A stretch of DNA of 64,000 nt from Punctularia strigosozonata HHB-11173 SS5 (GCF_000264995.1 NW_006767447.1:685273-749272), one strand, 5' to 3'; shown: positions 11,812 to 24,482, numbered from the stretch's first letter. Program-made: numbers and translations. The notes: generated from the sequence alone by a model not told the origin.

Positions 11812-14507
11812 ATGCCGGACTTCGGCGCATGGGCGCATATGGATGTCGCGACTGTCGACCCCCTCATGCAAACACGACAGGAATCGCATCAATCGGCCAT
11901 TTTCCTAAGTAATATATCGTCTCCCGTTCTCTCTCACCAAGGCTGGGACGGTTTTCGACTTCAACCCCTCGAGGAAGCTTTGCAATCTTACAACAGCAGT
12001 GATGGACCGTGTCGACCTTCCGCATCAGTCGAGCTGCAAGATGCACATGAATCCATGACCACTGTAGATGGTAACGTTAAAATCCGTGTGAAGGAAGAGC
12101 CAACAGACAATTGGCCAATCTTCAAAGGTGAAAAGTATTTTTGACCCTCTTGGAGTACGCCAACTGAATTTTACGCGCTTCAGCCGTATCCTATCACCGT
12201 GCGGAGGGTGGCAAAGAGAATATTCGTCACCATGACCACCCGCGTTCATCCGTGCTCACTCCCTTGAAACTCGAGGCGAATGTAGAAAACATTTTTATGA
12301 GCGAGGACGTCATGCCCAAAGGTGCTCTACCCGCAACCATCAGATGGTCACTTCACTTATTATACTTAGGTCCGTCAAGTACGAAGCAATATGTTATGAA
12401 CATCATATTGGGTTGCTGTTTTCCAACTCGTGCTTGTTATGTGAGCACAGACATGCTTCTTAATATCATAGCATTCACTAGAACGTACTACTGCTTCCTT
12501 GTGTTGGCCTAGAATCTAGCAAGCGCTATCAGATATGCGGTTGCAGCGTTTGCCGAGGACGAACTAGATGATGCAAAGCTCGTAATGTGTGTGGCTTTAT
12601 ACTCGCTGGTTCTCCCTGGGTTTACTCATTAAGTCGTTCAGACACCTACAACAACTCCAAGAGTACAGCACGCAAAGTAAATCGGACGATCTCCTCTTTA
12701 ATCTCGTCAATTATCACCGTTTCCAAACATGGCTGCTATCAGTGCGGATGATTCCTCTCAACTGAACTTAGTCTGATCGACTGCCGACAGTTGAGCATGG
12801 AGCTTCAGCTAGGAACCGACACCAGTATTACAGACTCCGTTGCAGCTGATGACTTGGAAGTTCTACGGCGTATGAAGGTCCTGATAACGTCCACGGAATG
12901 GCATCCGCTTGTGTTTTCTCTTCGAGGAGATCAAGCAGATTCATTCCTCAATCTGCTGCAAGAAGTAACCTTTGATAGGCAATCGTGATTGCAGCATACT
13001 CATTGCTCATTGATAGCTGTTGGACTGCTCTGGGCCGTTCTTGCATCTGCGCGGCAAATATGGGGCGATGAAATGCCCCGACCATGTCGAACTCCTGGGG
13101 ATGACTCGTCAGATACTATACAAGCTGTCAATCACGAGCGGTATTGTCCCTTCCTCCCTATACCTCAAGCGAATATGCGCGTCGTCTACGGATAAGCCGA
13201 TCGGTTTAGGAGCGCACGCTGATGTGTATGGCGGCGTGTATGATGATCAGCCAGTTGTATTGAAACGTTTGCGGATGTTCTGGCAGGTCGCCGATGTGAG
13301 AATGTACCACAAGGTAATTATCATCGACGCTCCAAAGCATACCGAGCTCATTGCCCCAGATGCTCTGCCGAGAAGCTCTATCGTGGCGTCAGCTCAGACA
13401 TTCGCGCATAGTCCCGTTTCTGGGGCTTGACCAAGACGTACACTCACCTTGCATCTGCATGGTTTCTCCCTGCATGCCAGGAGGGAATCTTCTCGATCTT
13501 GTGAAGCGTGAACGCTGGAAATCGGACATTATATCACCGGTATGACCGGCAGTTCTCCGTTGCGAGAGATTATCTAACATATCCATGCAGCTGGTTGACA
13601 CTCTCGAGGGGCTCCGCTTTCTTCATAGCGAAGGATATATTCATGGTGATCTCCGCGCGGTGGGTTCATTGGTCTTTTGATTCTAAGATTTTCTGTTGTT
13701 CTCATGAGATTATCATGTAGGCCAACGTGCTCTTGGACGCGGACGGTCACGCTTGCCTTGCTGACTTTGGATTGATCAGTTTCCTCGAGGGTGCAGACCA
13801 ATCTACCATGTGTGGCGGAAATCCTCGATGGATGGCTCCGGAGCTGGTCATTAGTGACAATTTTCAACGTACCCGAGCAAGTGACATGTATTCTTTCGGC
13901 TGTGTTTGCCTTGAGGTGAGATGCATATCATCGTATCCGCGATGTGGCTCTGACTTAAAATCGGCAGATAATCACGCTACAGCCGCCTTTCCCGGAAATG
14001 CGGATTCCCTCTGCTATTATTCGGGCCCTGATGGAAGGGAGACGACCAATCCGCCCCGCGAACAAGCAATGCATCGTTCCGGTTCTACATGAGAACCTAT
14101 GGAAGATCGTTGAGTCTTGCTGGAATGCAAATCCCGGAGATCGCCCATCAGCATCTCAAGCTCTTGAGATTCTAACCGAACTTCAGCAATCCCAAAATCA
14201 TCATGCACTGCTGGAAACCGCGAATGAGTTGGGCGGCAGCGACTCCAGTGCTGGAATACTATCTCCATCAACTGAAGGCGGTATCAATGACTGTTTCATT
14301 TACGGTCCAGAGCCTTTGGCAGTGCCGGCAGCATCGCGAGATGGCGATCCAAATCCGGAGCTGCTGTATGGCATGCGCTCTTCGGACAAAGTTGACGAGC
14401 AACGAGATTGGTTCCGAAGCGGTTCCTCATGGGCTGGTCTGCTGAATCACTCGCTGATATCACGCAGGAGCTCCTGCGATTGGGCGTCAGGCGAGGCCGA
14501 ATCCTGA
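11812..14507 (+). CDS. Protein kinase (basidiomycete HGDLRxxN type) with long N-terminal extension
   Basis: About 701 residues in eleven exons (11812-12127, 12184-12321, 12370-12392, 12513-12586, 12642-12741, 12791-12964, 13017-13313, 13360-13539, 13591-13659, 13721-13915, 13968-14507), a multiple of three. The kinase domain runs from about residue 330 to 600: glycine loop IGLGAHADVYGGVY, VVLKRL lysine (about 357), catalytic loop HGDLRAANVLL (Asp about 454), DFG (about 472), GGNPRWMAPEL and WNANPGDRPSASQALEIL. All catalytic residues are present, so it is probably active. It belongs to the tyrosine-kinase-like group expanded in Agaricomycetes. The first 270 residues match no domain I know. They contain a sumoylation-like IRVKEEPTD and an amphipathic helical stretch. 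The C-terminal 90 residues are polar. The start codon is the least certain part. Confidence 0.85.
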
Positions 14508-14778
14508 TTTCGTCGCTCCGCATAGTGGAGAATGCGCATATAAAGATGTACTCGAATGTAACAAGACCAGCTGCCTTGTTTTCGAATGCTTAATCCGAGA
14601 GCAAAGAGCCGCGACAATGAAACGACTAGGAACCAAGCGATCACGATACCCGCATACGTTATCGGCTACCAGGTGACACCCTGACCCGAGAACGAACCCG
14701 GGATATACAAAGAGGAAACAGCAGATAGATCAAAACACAGTCGTGCTCCAGAGGAAGTTCCGATACGGTTGATACGGC
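14508..14778. other. Convergent 3' region
   Basis: Separates the 3' ends of the kinase (+) and SH3 (-) genes. No coding signal. Confidence 0.5.
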
Positions 14779-15645
14779 TCAGAAGATGGCGCGTACGAGT
14801 CCGCTGCCGACCGCAAACCCGGCACCGCCTGCGGCCGAGTGAGCCATCTGCGAGTACAAATACACAAGGCTTGTTGAGTCTCTTGACCTGTACACAATAC
14901 GGACGGACTGACCGTGTTCCCGAGTGCACCGTACTTGCTCTTCTTCTTGTCCTGGCCTGGCGCCTCCTGCAGCCCTACCGAGTTGGTCTGGGGAGTTCCG
15001 GCGCTGGGCGGGAGGTCCGAACCATGAAGCGCGGCCCCAAACGGCTTGTAAGGCGCCTTCTCCCTCGGCGCGCCAACCTGCCCGGATTCGTAAGGTGGCG
15101 CAGGTGGCGCGTGGAGTACGATGGGAGGCGCGGGTCCCGAGTAGGCGCGCACGGGCGGCAGGTTGCGGGCGGGAAGCGCAGACTCGGCGATCTTCACAAC
15201 GTAGTTGGACGGGAAGAGGCCGGTCTTGCCGCGGTGCTTGCCCGTCCACCAGTCCTCGTTCGTCTCGGCGACGATTTCGATGATCTCCCCCGCGGAGAAG
15301 GACAGGTCTTTAGGTTCCTATTTACATGGTCAATCTATTGCGAGAGGTGGAAAGGATCGCTGTACTCACAGAACCGTCCTCGTTGTATCCCCAGGTTGCT
15401 TTCGCCTTTACGACGGTCGCCGTGGGCGTCTGCGGTACCGAGCGCGTAGACGTCGTAGACGCGATGGGGACCGACCCGCTGCTTGACGCCCTCGCAATAG
15501 CCCCATTTGTCTTCGGGAGCTTGGCGCGAATCGCCGACGCATCGATGGCAGTTATATAGTTCTGTTGCACAAGAAATTCGATATTCGACTCCATCTGCGC
15601 TACGACGTGCGCGAGGAGGGCTTGTTCCGCTGGTGTCGCAGCCAT
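14779..15645 (-). CDS. SH3-domain adaptor, Lsb1/Pin3-like
   Basis: About 249 residues in three exons (15370-15645, 14913-15317, 14779-14847). The N-terminal helical region (residues 1-50) resembles yeast Lsb1/Pin3: a short helix, then a segment reading [20 protein letters not shown]. The SH3 domain spans about residues 80-140: [42 protein letters not shown] proline-rich linker follows, then a short conserved tail: GALGNT, a Gly/Ala-rich segment and a terminal IF. Yeast relatives bind the actin nucleator Las17/WASP; by analogy this acts in cortical actin or endocytosis. It is a paralog of 33435-34406, with the same three exons and the same splice positions. The linker and tail are less conserved than the SH3 domain. 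Confidence 0.88.
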
Positions 15646-16027
15646 AACGTCGATTATCGAGTAGAACGCGCCCGGGAGAGTGAAGGTGAGTGTGAGGTGA
15701 GTGTTAGTGGTCAACAAAGGATATCCATCATGCTGCGACTTTCGAAGGGAGGGTGGCACAAGAATCACCAAGGCACCCGATGGGATTACGGACGAGCGCA
15801 TATTATGCACAGCTTCAGTACACGTGGTGAGGAAGCGAGGATGGCGCTTCCCGTGGGCCTCTCCGGGCTTGAATCTCTCATGAGCCAGCAGCACAACTGG
15901 GATTTCACATTCACATACTGACAGAATGTTTGATTAAAGGCACAGCAGACTTTCGAAACCATTTCGTCAGTGTCCCATACGCCTAGTCATACATCTTAAA
16001 TACGCCTTTTACAGCCAAATCTTCTCT
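15646..16027. other. Promoter region of the minus-strand SH3 gene
   Basis: Lies between the SH3 start and the end of the upstream F-box gene on the same strand. No coding signal seen. Confidence 0.5.
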
Positions 16028-17654
16028 CTAGTTTGAAACTTCAGCTTCATTAATGTCCATCTGCCGAAACCTCTCCAATGCGTCTTTAGATGCATACTGA
16101 GTGCCCGACAGAGTCCACTTCAACTTGATGTTGAAAGCCTTCTGCCTCTCCAGCGATAAGCGCTCACATTCCTCGACCAGCTCGAGGGAGGCGCGTTCTC
16201 CGGCGACTATTCGCATATGGATCTGACGCAGTCTTGGAAGAAGATTGGGGAGTAGGTGTGATGGCGAGAGCAGGAGCGGGAGGATCATTTCGCACGTATA
16301 TACGTCTGTAATTCGAAGTTCAATGGCGTTTCCGCAGAGCTCGAGGAAGCGTTTGACGAGCGGGATGTGATCGAGTCTAGCATCCACCGAGACTGACACG
16401 AGCTCGTCGAGGCGAAGCTGGCGCATAAAGTCCAGCGAAGGTTCCCATTCATGTTGGATTGACAGGTTGAGGAGCGGATCATCACCGGGGATGTCGTAGA
16501 GCGTTGCATATGCGCGAAGCTGACGTGCGCTAGACCATCCACGGTAGAAAAGGCGCTGCACGATGGGGCCTTTACCGCTGCATGTGCAATGGTTCTCGAG
16601 AAACGCAGACAAAGTATTAAAATCCGAAGGCTGGACAGAGTCGGAAAGGACCAGTGATATTTTGGCCGTCGAGGGGACCTTGATATGCCGGAGCATGTCA
16701 CATATACACGCGCCAGGGCCCGATAGCTCCAGGTTAATTAGTTGGCGTAATCTTGCGGGCTCTGTACGCGCTACCGATGGTATATTCAAGCGATCGCTTC
16801 GTCTTGCTGCCACGTCAATAACGAGACTGTGCAAGGAGGGCATTGATTCCAGCGCCGTGACCAGTTCTTGGCCAGAAGGACAACAAGCGAGAGGCAACTG
16901 GCGCAACTCCAGGCTTGTCAGTCCTCGGACGAGTGTGTCGTGGTGCAGCATCTGCCACTTGAAATATATACATTCGAGGCGGAGATGGCACATCTTGGGG
17001 GCATACAAGTCTAGGAAGCGATCCGGCAACGCGATCCGAACGTTGTAGAGTCCGGGAGCTGTGATATCGCACTTTTCCAGAAGTGGAGCGCGAGCTGTGA
17101 GTATTTCCTCGTTCTTCGTAATGTAGGGCTCGTGCTGCAAGATAAGGACCCGGATCCGCTCCACATGCTTCAGAGCGTCCAGACTACCCGTATGATCGAT
17201 GTCCTCCCGCATTCCACGGGTTACCCTGAAGAAGAGCGGCGCATCTTTCGACCGTGTAAGGAACGTCCGAGTCAATTCGGGCGTAGCGCACGGCACAGTT
17301 GTCCAAAGGGCGGCGGCGCCTAGAGCGACTTGACGCCAGTGTCGGCACACTCGAGTGAAGACGTGGCTGGTAGGAAATGTGGGTTTCGACTCGGGATCTG
17401 GCAAACAATCGCGAAAGATCGACGCAAGGGTCTCTGCGGGGAGCCACGCGACAAGCGAAAGCTCATTTCGACGTTCACGAAGTTGGCGTGCTTGCTCCAA
17501 GAGGTGTTTGGCCTGATCCAGTAATGTCTCGATCTCGTTGTCGATCTGCCGCTGGGTCTCTTCCAGGTAGTGAACGCCCGCGCGAGCAGCACTAGAGTCA
17601 AGAGTTTGATCAAGTTGAAGTCAGGTATATAGTCACTCACACGAATGGCAACAT
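16028..17654 (-). CDS. F-box / leucine-rich protein
   Basis: About 525 residues from two exons (17641-17654 and 16028-17591), phase 2 join. The first exon codes for only MLPFV, although its frame stays open upstream and the protein could start earlier. A short coiled coil (residues 10-55, rich in Glu, Gln and Leu) leads into the F-box (LSLVAWLPAETLASIFRDCL, then FTRVCRHWRQVALGAAALW). The rest is a divergent leucine-rich repeat region. F-box proteins supply the substrate-binding arm of SCF ubiquitin ligases; this architecture is greatly expanded in Agaricomycetes and the targets are unknown. The region 46839-47560 is a decayed paralog: both contain a FKWQ(M/I)LH motif and the LTRSK segment. 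Confidence 0.87.
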
Positions 17655-18072
17655 CAGGACAAGATAAAGAAGCCACTCGCTCAGGGCTGACTGGCAGTTG
17701 AAGGACGATAGGTTCGCTCGATATCGCTTGGACTGAGTAGAGATAGCGAACAAACGCGCTGCTGTGTCTTCGCCACCACCGCGCCACGTGGTTGCGCCTG
17801 CTCGGCACATTGACACCGGGGCGACGGGGTGTCTACTGCCTTGACCCAGTCGAACCAAGTGCTCAATGCTCCTGCTCATAGTCCAGTACATAGAACGAAG
17901 CAAAACTAGCGAAACCCGTCTACGTGATTATTGATCCGATGCCCTTCATTTGCATGGACCTCTGATTTATTTTGTTGTAAATGCCTCGGCTTCGCCAGCA
18001 CATGAAGGTCTCTTCATCATCCAAAGAATGGCAGTAAAGAAAAACCGCCCTGCCGCATACCATTCCCCACCC
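17655..18072. other. Intergenic region
   Basis: Promoter side of the F-box gene and flank of the carboxypeptidase remnant. The F-box reading frame stays open to about 17903, so part of this may be coding. Confidence 0.4.
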
Positions 18073-18479
18073 TCAGAGCGAGGTCCCCTCCAACCACCGA
18101 TTTAACATCGCCAGCGTCTCCTTAGGCTTATCGTGCGGAGCCTTGACCGATGTCTCTTCAACCATTTCTCCTTCAATCAAGAAGACAACTCACCATGTGC
18201 CCAGCGCCCACGACAGTTGCGAACGTCAGCCCGCCGAACTCCCGTACCCGGCCCGCCTTGCCGCCCTCGACCTCCCAACTCCTGAACTTGGATTCTGCGA
18301 AGCCCGCCTGGCCCGTCCACTCCAGGTTGAGGGCCACGTTGAGGTTTCCGAGCCAGTTGCAGGTCACGTCGTACTCGCCGACATACATCAGTACCTGCTC
18401 ACTTGCGGAGTCAGCATCGCTCATGATGCGATGAAGGACAAAGAGGAACGGGCCTTGATACCGCGTTCGAGCAACATTT
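18073..18479 (-). pseudogene. Serine carboxypeptidase (S10) C-terminal remnant
   Basis: The minus strand encodes the last part of an S10 carboxypeptidase: LLERGIK, then VLMYVGEYDVTCNWLGN (catalytic Asp), GLTFATVVGAGHM (catalytic His), and after a GTGAGT intron HDKPKETLAMLNRWLEG and a stop. The catalytic serine domain and the first two thirds of the protein are absent from the 1.5 kb upstream. The LLERGIK exon cannot be joined in frame to the next exon with any GT-AG pair I tried. Intact members are 450-550 residue secreted or vacuolar peptidases. This looks like a truncated, non-functional copy. Confidence 0.75.
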
Positions 18480-20096
18480 GATGCGCGGTGCTGCTGCTTC
18501 GGCGGGGCAGGTTTCGGAGCCGGCCGACCGTCCTGAGTGCGGGGTCGGGTGCAGCGGGGTTGAACGCGGCGCGCTTCCCGTCGTGGTGGGTTAGCGGGGC
18601 TGATGGTCTACACGTTCGTCGGAAACTCTGCCGTTACATACCCGGGTAGGGAGGCGATATGTAGGTGTTTGCATGCCCCTCTGAGCAGACCTTCAGTACC
18701 TGGGCGCAAACGTTGTTGATGTGCCGGGGTGCGACGCCGAGTTGAAGCTTGAAGCTTTGAACGTCGACGTACGACAAGCAGAGAACGTGCAACGCATGCG
18801 CCCGTGATGTTCCGGAAGGCGGTGTCATGCTACGCGCGCGAGGAGCGGTGAGCCGACCCGCTTCCCGAGTCGCAGAGAGCGTTCGTCGATTGAAGATGTT
18901 CGCGGTGACGGAGGGAGAAAGGGAGGGCTTTAATATGATCAAGAAGGTACCGAAGGCGACATTCCATGAGGGATACGAGACGTGGCTGGTTACAGAGGCG
19001 AAGACGATCTTGAAGGAGTGCATGGGATCCCGGGCGTTGTTGGAGTTGGAGGAGGAGATGGTGTCGTCGGTCAAGAAGGTGCCGAAGGTCAAGAAAGGGC
19101 CGCCGGTCGAGGTGGTGCAAGAAAACAAAGGGTTCATGCGACCCTGACAGATTCGGTTGGCAGTCCATCGTCGGCGGGGTCAATGGGGGAGGTTCGTTGT
19201 GCTTTCACTGGCTGAGAAGATAGGCGATTCCTGTGTAGCAGAGACTATAAGATGCATTTCGAGATGTCATCTTCGAGTCTTTGTACGTCTGTGGAGAATG
19301 GATCGTGGTTGCCGCACACCACGCGCCTGCGAGAAGCATCAGAAGTCGGCGGATGAGACAGTAGCATACTTCACATTGGAATCGCGAGCCACGGGTGGCC
19401 TGAACAAGGGACATTAATAACTCACAAGCCGATTGCAGGGCGTCAATAGATCTGAGCCATTAAAAATTGCCGACTTCGTCCAAGAACCGATTCACCGGCA
19501 CAGAGCAGATGAAGATGCATATGTGCGCTTGGAGGCATGTATACGAAACAGCCCTATATCTTGTGCATACGATAGAGACTCGGTGACGTGCAAATTTGCG
19601 CGTGTTATTGCTGCCGTTGAGGCTTGTAGAAGGACGATATCGCGAGCACTTTCAGAGCTGCTAGCGCCCTGCGGTCTTAGCACGATAGACAGCACAATTA
19701 AGCATGTTTATATAGCAAAGTTATGAGAACGATTGCGGCCGGCAGACAAGGAGAGGAATCAAGGGTCCTGGTTGGTTGGAGCCCGTGACTTGGAGGGCGA
19801 CCTCGATACCGCAGACGCAGCCGCACGGCCCTTGTCCCACCGCCCGTTCCTGCCACAGCAGTCGCAGCCCGCCTCCGATCCCGTTCTCCCACTCTCATCT
19901 CGTCTAACTCCCGGCGCTGGTTCTCGTCTTGCTCTCGTCTTTCTCGCCTCTATCTCGCTCGACGACCATTATACCCATCTCACCACCACCACCATCACCA
20001 CCACCACCGGCACTACTTTTCCTCGGCCTCTGAGCGCCTCTTTCGGGCGACGCCCCACGTTCACTCTACATCGCTTTTCCTTCTGCGCTTCCGCCA
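18480..20096. other. Gene-poor stretch and promoter of the RasGAP gene
   Basis: One plus-strand frame (18827-19147) has a charged, helix-prone sequence but no known domain. One minus-strand frame over 18650-18860 could be more carboxypeptidase debris. The last 250 bp are pyrimidine-rich with a CACCAC run near 19980, typical of a fungal 5' leader. No gene is called. Confidence 0.4.
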
Positions 20097-23002
20097 ATGT
20101 CCTATGTCGAGACGTCGAGCTCGCCGGGGAGCATGTCCTCCCGGCGGGTCACCAACCGCAACACCAATCGCTACAGCGTCACGGCGCTCTTCAGCATGGC
20201 TGCCGAGCAGGACGTCGAAGTGGAGGACGAACTCGCGCGGGGTTCGTAACAACATCTTCTTCTCTCTGCTACCTGCTCCTCGTCTTACGCGCGATCACTC
20301 TTCGTGCAGCGCAAAAGCGACTGAGGGATCTGAAGGCCCGTATCTCTGCCCAGTCGAAGAAGAACTTCGTCCTCGAGCGCGATGTTCGCTATCTCGACTC
20401 GCGCATCGCCTTGTTGATCGCGAACAGAATGGCGCTGGATGAGGTCAGCACTCACCCCTCTACCGTCTCTAGCATCTCGCGACTGCGCCCGCTGACACAC
20501 TCCCCCCCTCTATCCGTCGTAACACCCACTTCCAGCAAAATGAAGTCGAGAAACACTTCGAGGAAGTCGACCCTACGGAGGGCCACTACCCGGACGACCG
20601 CAAGATGCAGCAATACTCCAACCTCTTCTTCCTCCTCCAGTCCGAGCCGCGCCACATCGCCGCCCTCTGCCGGCTCGTGAGCCTGTCCGAGATCGACACC
20701 CTGCTCCAGACGGTCATGTTCACCCTGTATGGAAACCAGTACGAGAGCCGGGAGGAGCACCTGCTCCTCACCATGTTCCAGTCCGTGCTCTCCGCCCAGT
20801 TCGAGACCGCGACCGAGTTCGGGTCTTTGCTTCGTGCCAACACGCCCGTGTCCCGGATGATGACGACCTACACCCGCCGAGGACCGGGTCAGAGCTACCT
20901 CAAGAGCGTCCTCGCGGAGCGGATCAACAGCCTCATCGAACACAAGGACCTCAACCTCGAGATCAACCCCGTCAAGGCGAGTCGCAGTCGTCGTCGTCGT
21001 TTTCTTGCACCTCATCGCTCACGTGCTCTCTCGTACAGGTGTACGAGCAGATGATCAACCAGATCGAGGAAGAGACCGGCTCTTTGCCGCCGACGCTCCC
21101 GCGCGGCGTCCCGCCGGAAGTCGCCTCCGCCAACAGCGACGTGCAGGGCATCATCGCACCGCGCCTCACGGTGCTCATGGAGATCGCGAACAGCTTCCTC
21201 GCCACGATCATCGACACCATGGAGAGCGTGCCGTACGGTATCCGCTGGATCTGCAAGCAGATCCGGAGCTTGACGCGGGTGTGTAGCCGTTCATCCAAAC
21301 GGGCTGTGGTCGCACGCTGACGAACGTGGCGTATTTGCAGAGGAAATACCCGGAGGCGACGGACCACGCGATATGCTCGTTGATCGGCGGCTTCTTCTTC
21401 CTCCGGTTCATCAATCCGGCGATCGTCACGCCCCAAGCATACATGCTGGTCGAAGGCGTACCCTCGAAACATCCCCGGCGAACACTGACCTTGGTATGTC
21501 CGGCTCTGGCATCCCTTTTGGTCACCGTTTGATCTCATATCCATCTGCCCCTCAGATCGCAAAGATGCTGCAGAACCTCGCCAACAAGCCGTCGTACGCG
21601 AAGGAGCAGTACATGATGGCCTTGCATCCGTTCGTCGACAACAACAAGGCGCGAATCAACCAGTTCCTGAACAACCTTTGCGAAGTCGGCGACTTCTATG
21701 AAACTCTCGAGGTGAATTCACTTTCGCCGCCGGATGGGGGTCTTTAGGGTTCTTGCTGATCACGTGCCGTCTCGTAGATGGACCAATACATGGCGCTCTC
21801 GAAGAAAGATTTGATGATCCACATTACGATGAACGAGCTGTACAACACACATTCATTGATTGTAGCCCATATTGACACACTCGTGCGTCCTCTCATTCCA
21901 ATCGTATTCATCCGAGCTGCGGCTGACCTACACGTTCCGCAGTCCCCTAACGACAAGCAACACCTCCGCATCCTCGTCGACGAGCTCGGCCCGGCGCCCT
22001 CGCAGGTTCCGCGGAAGGAGAACCGGACGATCGAGCTGCAGCTGTACAGCCGGTGGGAGACGCCGATCCAGGACATCCAGAGCGCGCTCATGGACTCGGT
22101 CTCGTCGAGCGACATGCTCTACATGGAGACCAAATCCATCTTCGTGCAGCTCATCCGGTCCCTGCCCCAGGCCGCGGGCCGGCCGCCGTACAACCTGCCC
22201 GTGATCGCCGAGCGCGCGGCGACGACGAAGGACGCGACGCTCGTGAGGAAGGGGATCAAGGTGAAGGAGATGCTGCGCGAGCTCGAGGAGACCAAGGTCG
22301 TCGACCGCGCGGACGGGTACCGGCTCATGCAGGAGGAGGTCGCGGCCGAGCTCGTGCACCTGGGTAATCTGAGGGAGAAGGTCGTGGAGGAGACGCGGAG
22401 CCTCGAGGCGGTGTACAAGACGATCTGCGACCATAACAACTACCTCCGGTCCCAGCTCGAGCAGTACAAGGCGTACCTGCAGAACGTGAGGTTGAACGCG
22501 AACAAGGAGAAGGGCGGGAACGCGGGTGTGGGCGTCGTCGCCGTCGGCGGGAAGGAGAAGAAGCCGGCGAAGGTGGTCGTGCTGGGCCCGTACCGATTCA
22601 CGCACGCGCAGCTAGAGAAGGAGGGTATCATCGTGGAGAGCAACGTTCCAGATAATCGGTGATTAGCGTTTAGGTTTTTGAACTTGAACTAGATGACTCA
22701 CGGTTGATCACGTTGTAGGCGACCGAACATCTACTTCAATATCACGTCGCCGACACCAGGGACGTACATCATCGCCCTGCACTACAAGGGGCGGGAGAAG
22801 GCGATCTTGGAGATGGACCTGAAAATCGACGATCTCCTGGAGAAGGTTGGCATCGGCTCCCTTCCCTTGCCCAGCTTGACCTGACTTGTGCCCTTTCCTC
22901 CCACAGCAAAAAGACAACAAGCATCTCTTGGACCTCGAGTACGTCCAGCTCAACGTGCCGAAGGTGCTCCAGCTGCTGCAAAAGATCTTCGCCAAGCGAT
23001 GA
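20097..23002 (+). CDS. gap1: Ras GTPase-activating protein, Gap1/Sar1 type
   Basis: About 770 residues in ten exons (20097-20241, 20310-20443, 20536-20976, 21039-21278, 21341-21493, 21556-21711, 21778-21882, 21943-22658, 22719-22845, 22907-23002), a multiple of three. After a basic, coiled N-terminus the RasGAP domain spans about residues 120-430, with the hallmark [17 protein letters not shown] (Arg about 342). A RasGAP C-terminal domain as in IQGAP follows and ends [13 protein letters not shown]. There is no calponin-homology domain or IQ motif, and the length is close to S. pombe Gap1 (766 residues, from memory). That argues for a Ras1 off-switch rather than an IQGAP scaffold. The third intron has a GC donor (AAG|GCGAGT at 20977), forced by phase. 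Confidence 0.93.
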
Positions 23003-23726
23003 TCTGGTCGCTCGTGCTTCCTCCGCTCCGTCTCCCGCTTCGTTGAGTTATTCTTCGGTCTATGTCCTCTTCGCTACCTTCGCACGCTATTTCATCCGAG
23101 GACACAACGTTGATGATAATACCTTTCCCTGTCGATACCTCTCTCACACTCGTTTCGTCTTGTCTTTCCGTCCTTCTATCTCGTTTCATCTTTCCCTCCG
23201 ACGGATTCGTGGGGCTGTTCGATGGTAGTTGACTCGGGCGCGCTCATGGGCGGTTGGTAGATTATGAACTCCTTTCTCTCTTTCTCGCCCCGCGGTGTAT
23301 ATTTATGTATAGTCCTTTGTGCTCTATCAGGAGAGGAATGGTCATGTTGTTTTTCCGGTCTTCGCCCAAAATCAGGCGTTGAGCTAGTGTGGCTTAAATA
23401 CTTATTCGAAGCCTATATCTGTAAATATGTTTCTTGCCAGTCACCGAAGCGCGAGAACCTAGCTTCTGGCTTCCAGTCGCAACTCCAGATTCAGCTGAAT
23501 GGAACAAGGGGCAAGACCAGCGTAGCCGGAATACGCGTTGCATACAGGCATTGAGCCTACATCAGTACGCTCGACGTGCTTGATGTTATGAAAGAGAGCA
23601 CATTGGTCTTGCATCTCTTGACATAAGCGAGCGCCAAAGTCTGGTATCATGACTATCCGTTTCATTACGCGACTAATTATCCAGAATATCTGCATCGGAT
23701 CATCCATTGGAACACTACGTATGTCC
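23003..23726. other. Convergent 3' region
   Basis: Contains the 3' UTRs of gap1 (+) and the hydrophobin (-). The open frame that overlaps the hydrophobin end is a shadow. No gene seen. Confidence 0.5.
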
Positions 23727-24295
23727 CTAGAGGCTGAGGTCGACCGGGATGCAGCCGATGGAGATGAGGCTCTGCAACAAGGGTGACAGTCAGCGCCAGG
23801 GTGCTGTGCGGGAGGCGAAAGACTGCATACGCTGCTGTTGTCCTCGCAGCAGACGGGGTTGGCAGAGCAGCTATTGCCACCGGCGCCGATGACCGAGATA
23901 GGGCTGCAGGTGAGGCCGACGAGCACGTCCACATCGCTCAAGACGATGCCAAGCAGACCCAGAAGCGCACTGGCCGAAGGGTCGGTCGCCTGTGATGGAG
24001 CGGGCGTAATCAGAAATTTGCAAAAAGATTGGAAAGTACAGCGAACGGAAATCACCTTCTGGACGCTGTTGCAGCACTGGATGGAGCCGGTGTTGCACTG
24101 GCTGGCGGGCTGGGTCGTTGTGGGCTGGGGGGTCTGTCCAGGAGCTTGAGTGCTGGAGTCGTTATGGACGCTGCTGAAGCGAGGGGTACTCACGACCGTC
24201 ACGGTCTTGGTCGGGGCAACATTACCGGGGGCGGCGGCCGCAAGGACGGTGAAGGTGGCGAGCGCGACGAAAACGGTCTGGATGCGGGCGAACAT
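23727..24295 (-). CDS. Class I hydrophobin (subfamily B)
   Basis: About 127 residues in four exons, all introns in phase 0, with the exon plan of 6372-6935. Exon 1 covers about 24194-24295 and the stop is at 23727-23729. The signal peptide is [20 protein letters not shown]. Cysteines: [49 protein letters not shown]. All eight are present. The promoter carries a TATATAA box about 90 bp upstream and the shared 20-bp motif at 338-357 bp, exactly as at 6372. A second shared element lies near -190. Secreted coat protein; probably co-regulated with 6372. Confidence 0.93.
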
Positions 24296-24383
24296 CGTTC
24301 GGTATCGAGGGCGGAGGATAAGATGAGAATAAGGGATGCTGAGCGTCTGTTGGACTGGAGAATGTGCTGGACGTGTTGCCCTG

Positions 24384-24390
24384 TTATATA
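24384..24390 (-). promoter_or_regulatory. TATA box of the 24295 hydrophobin
   Basis: Minus strand TATATAA, 89-95 bp upstream of the ATG. Confidence 0.6.
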
Positions 24391-24482
24391 CCTGAGTCTT
24401 GACCGTGAGCGGCTGGCACATGAGGTATTTCCCCCGCCATCGCCTCGGACGATGAATGGGACAACCGGTAGAAGTTCCCCGG

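Noticed and set aside
11908-11942. Possible 33-bp intron in the first kinase exon
   Set aside because: It keeps frame when retained and is shorter than the other introns here, so I left it as coding.
18827-19147. Plus-strand frame rich in Lys and Glu
   Set aside because: Protein-like but no domain and no splice partners; not enough to call a gene.
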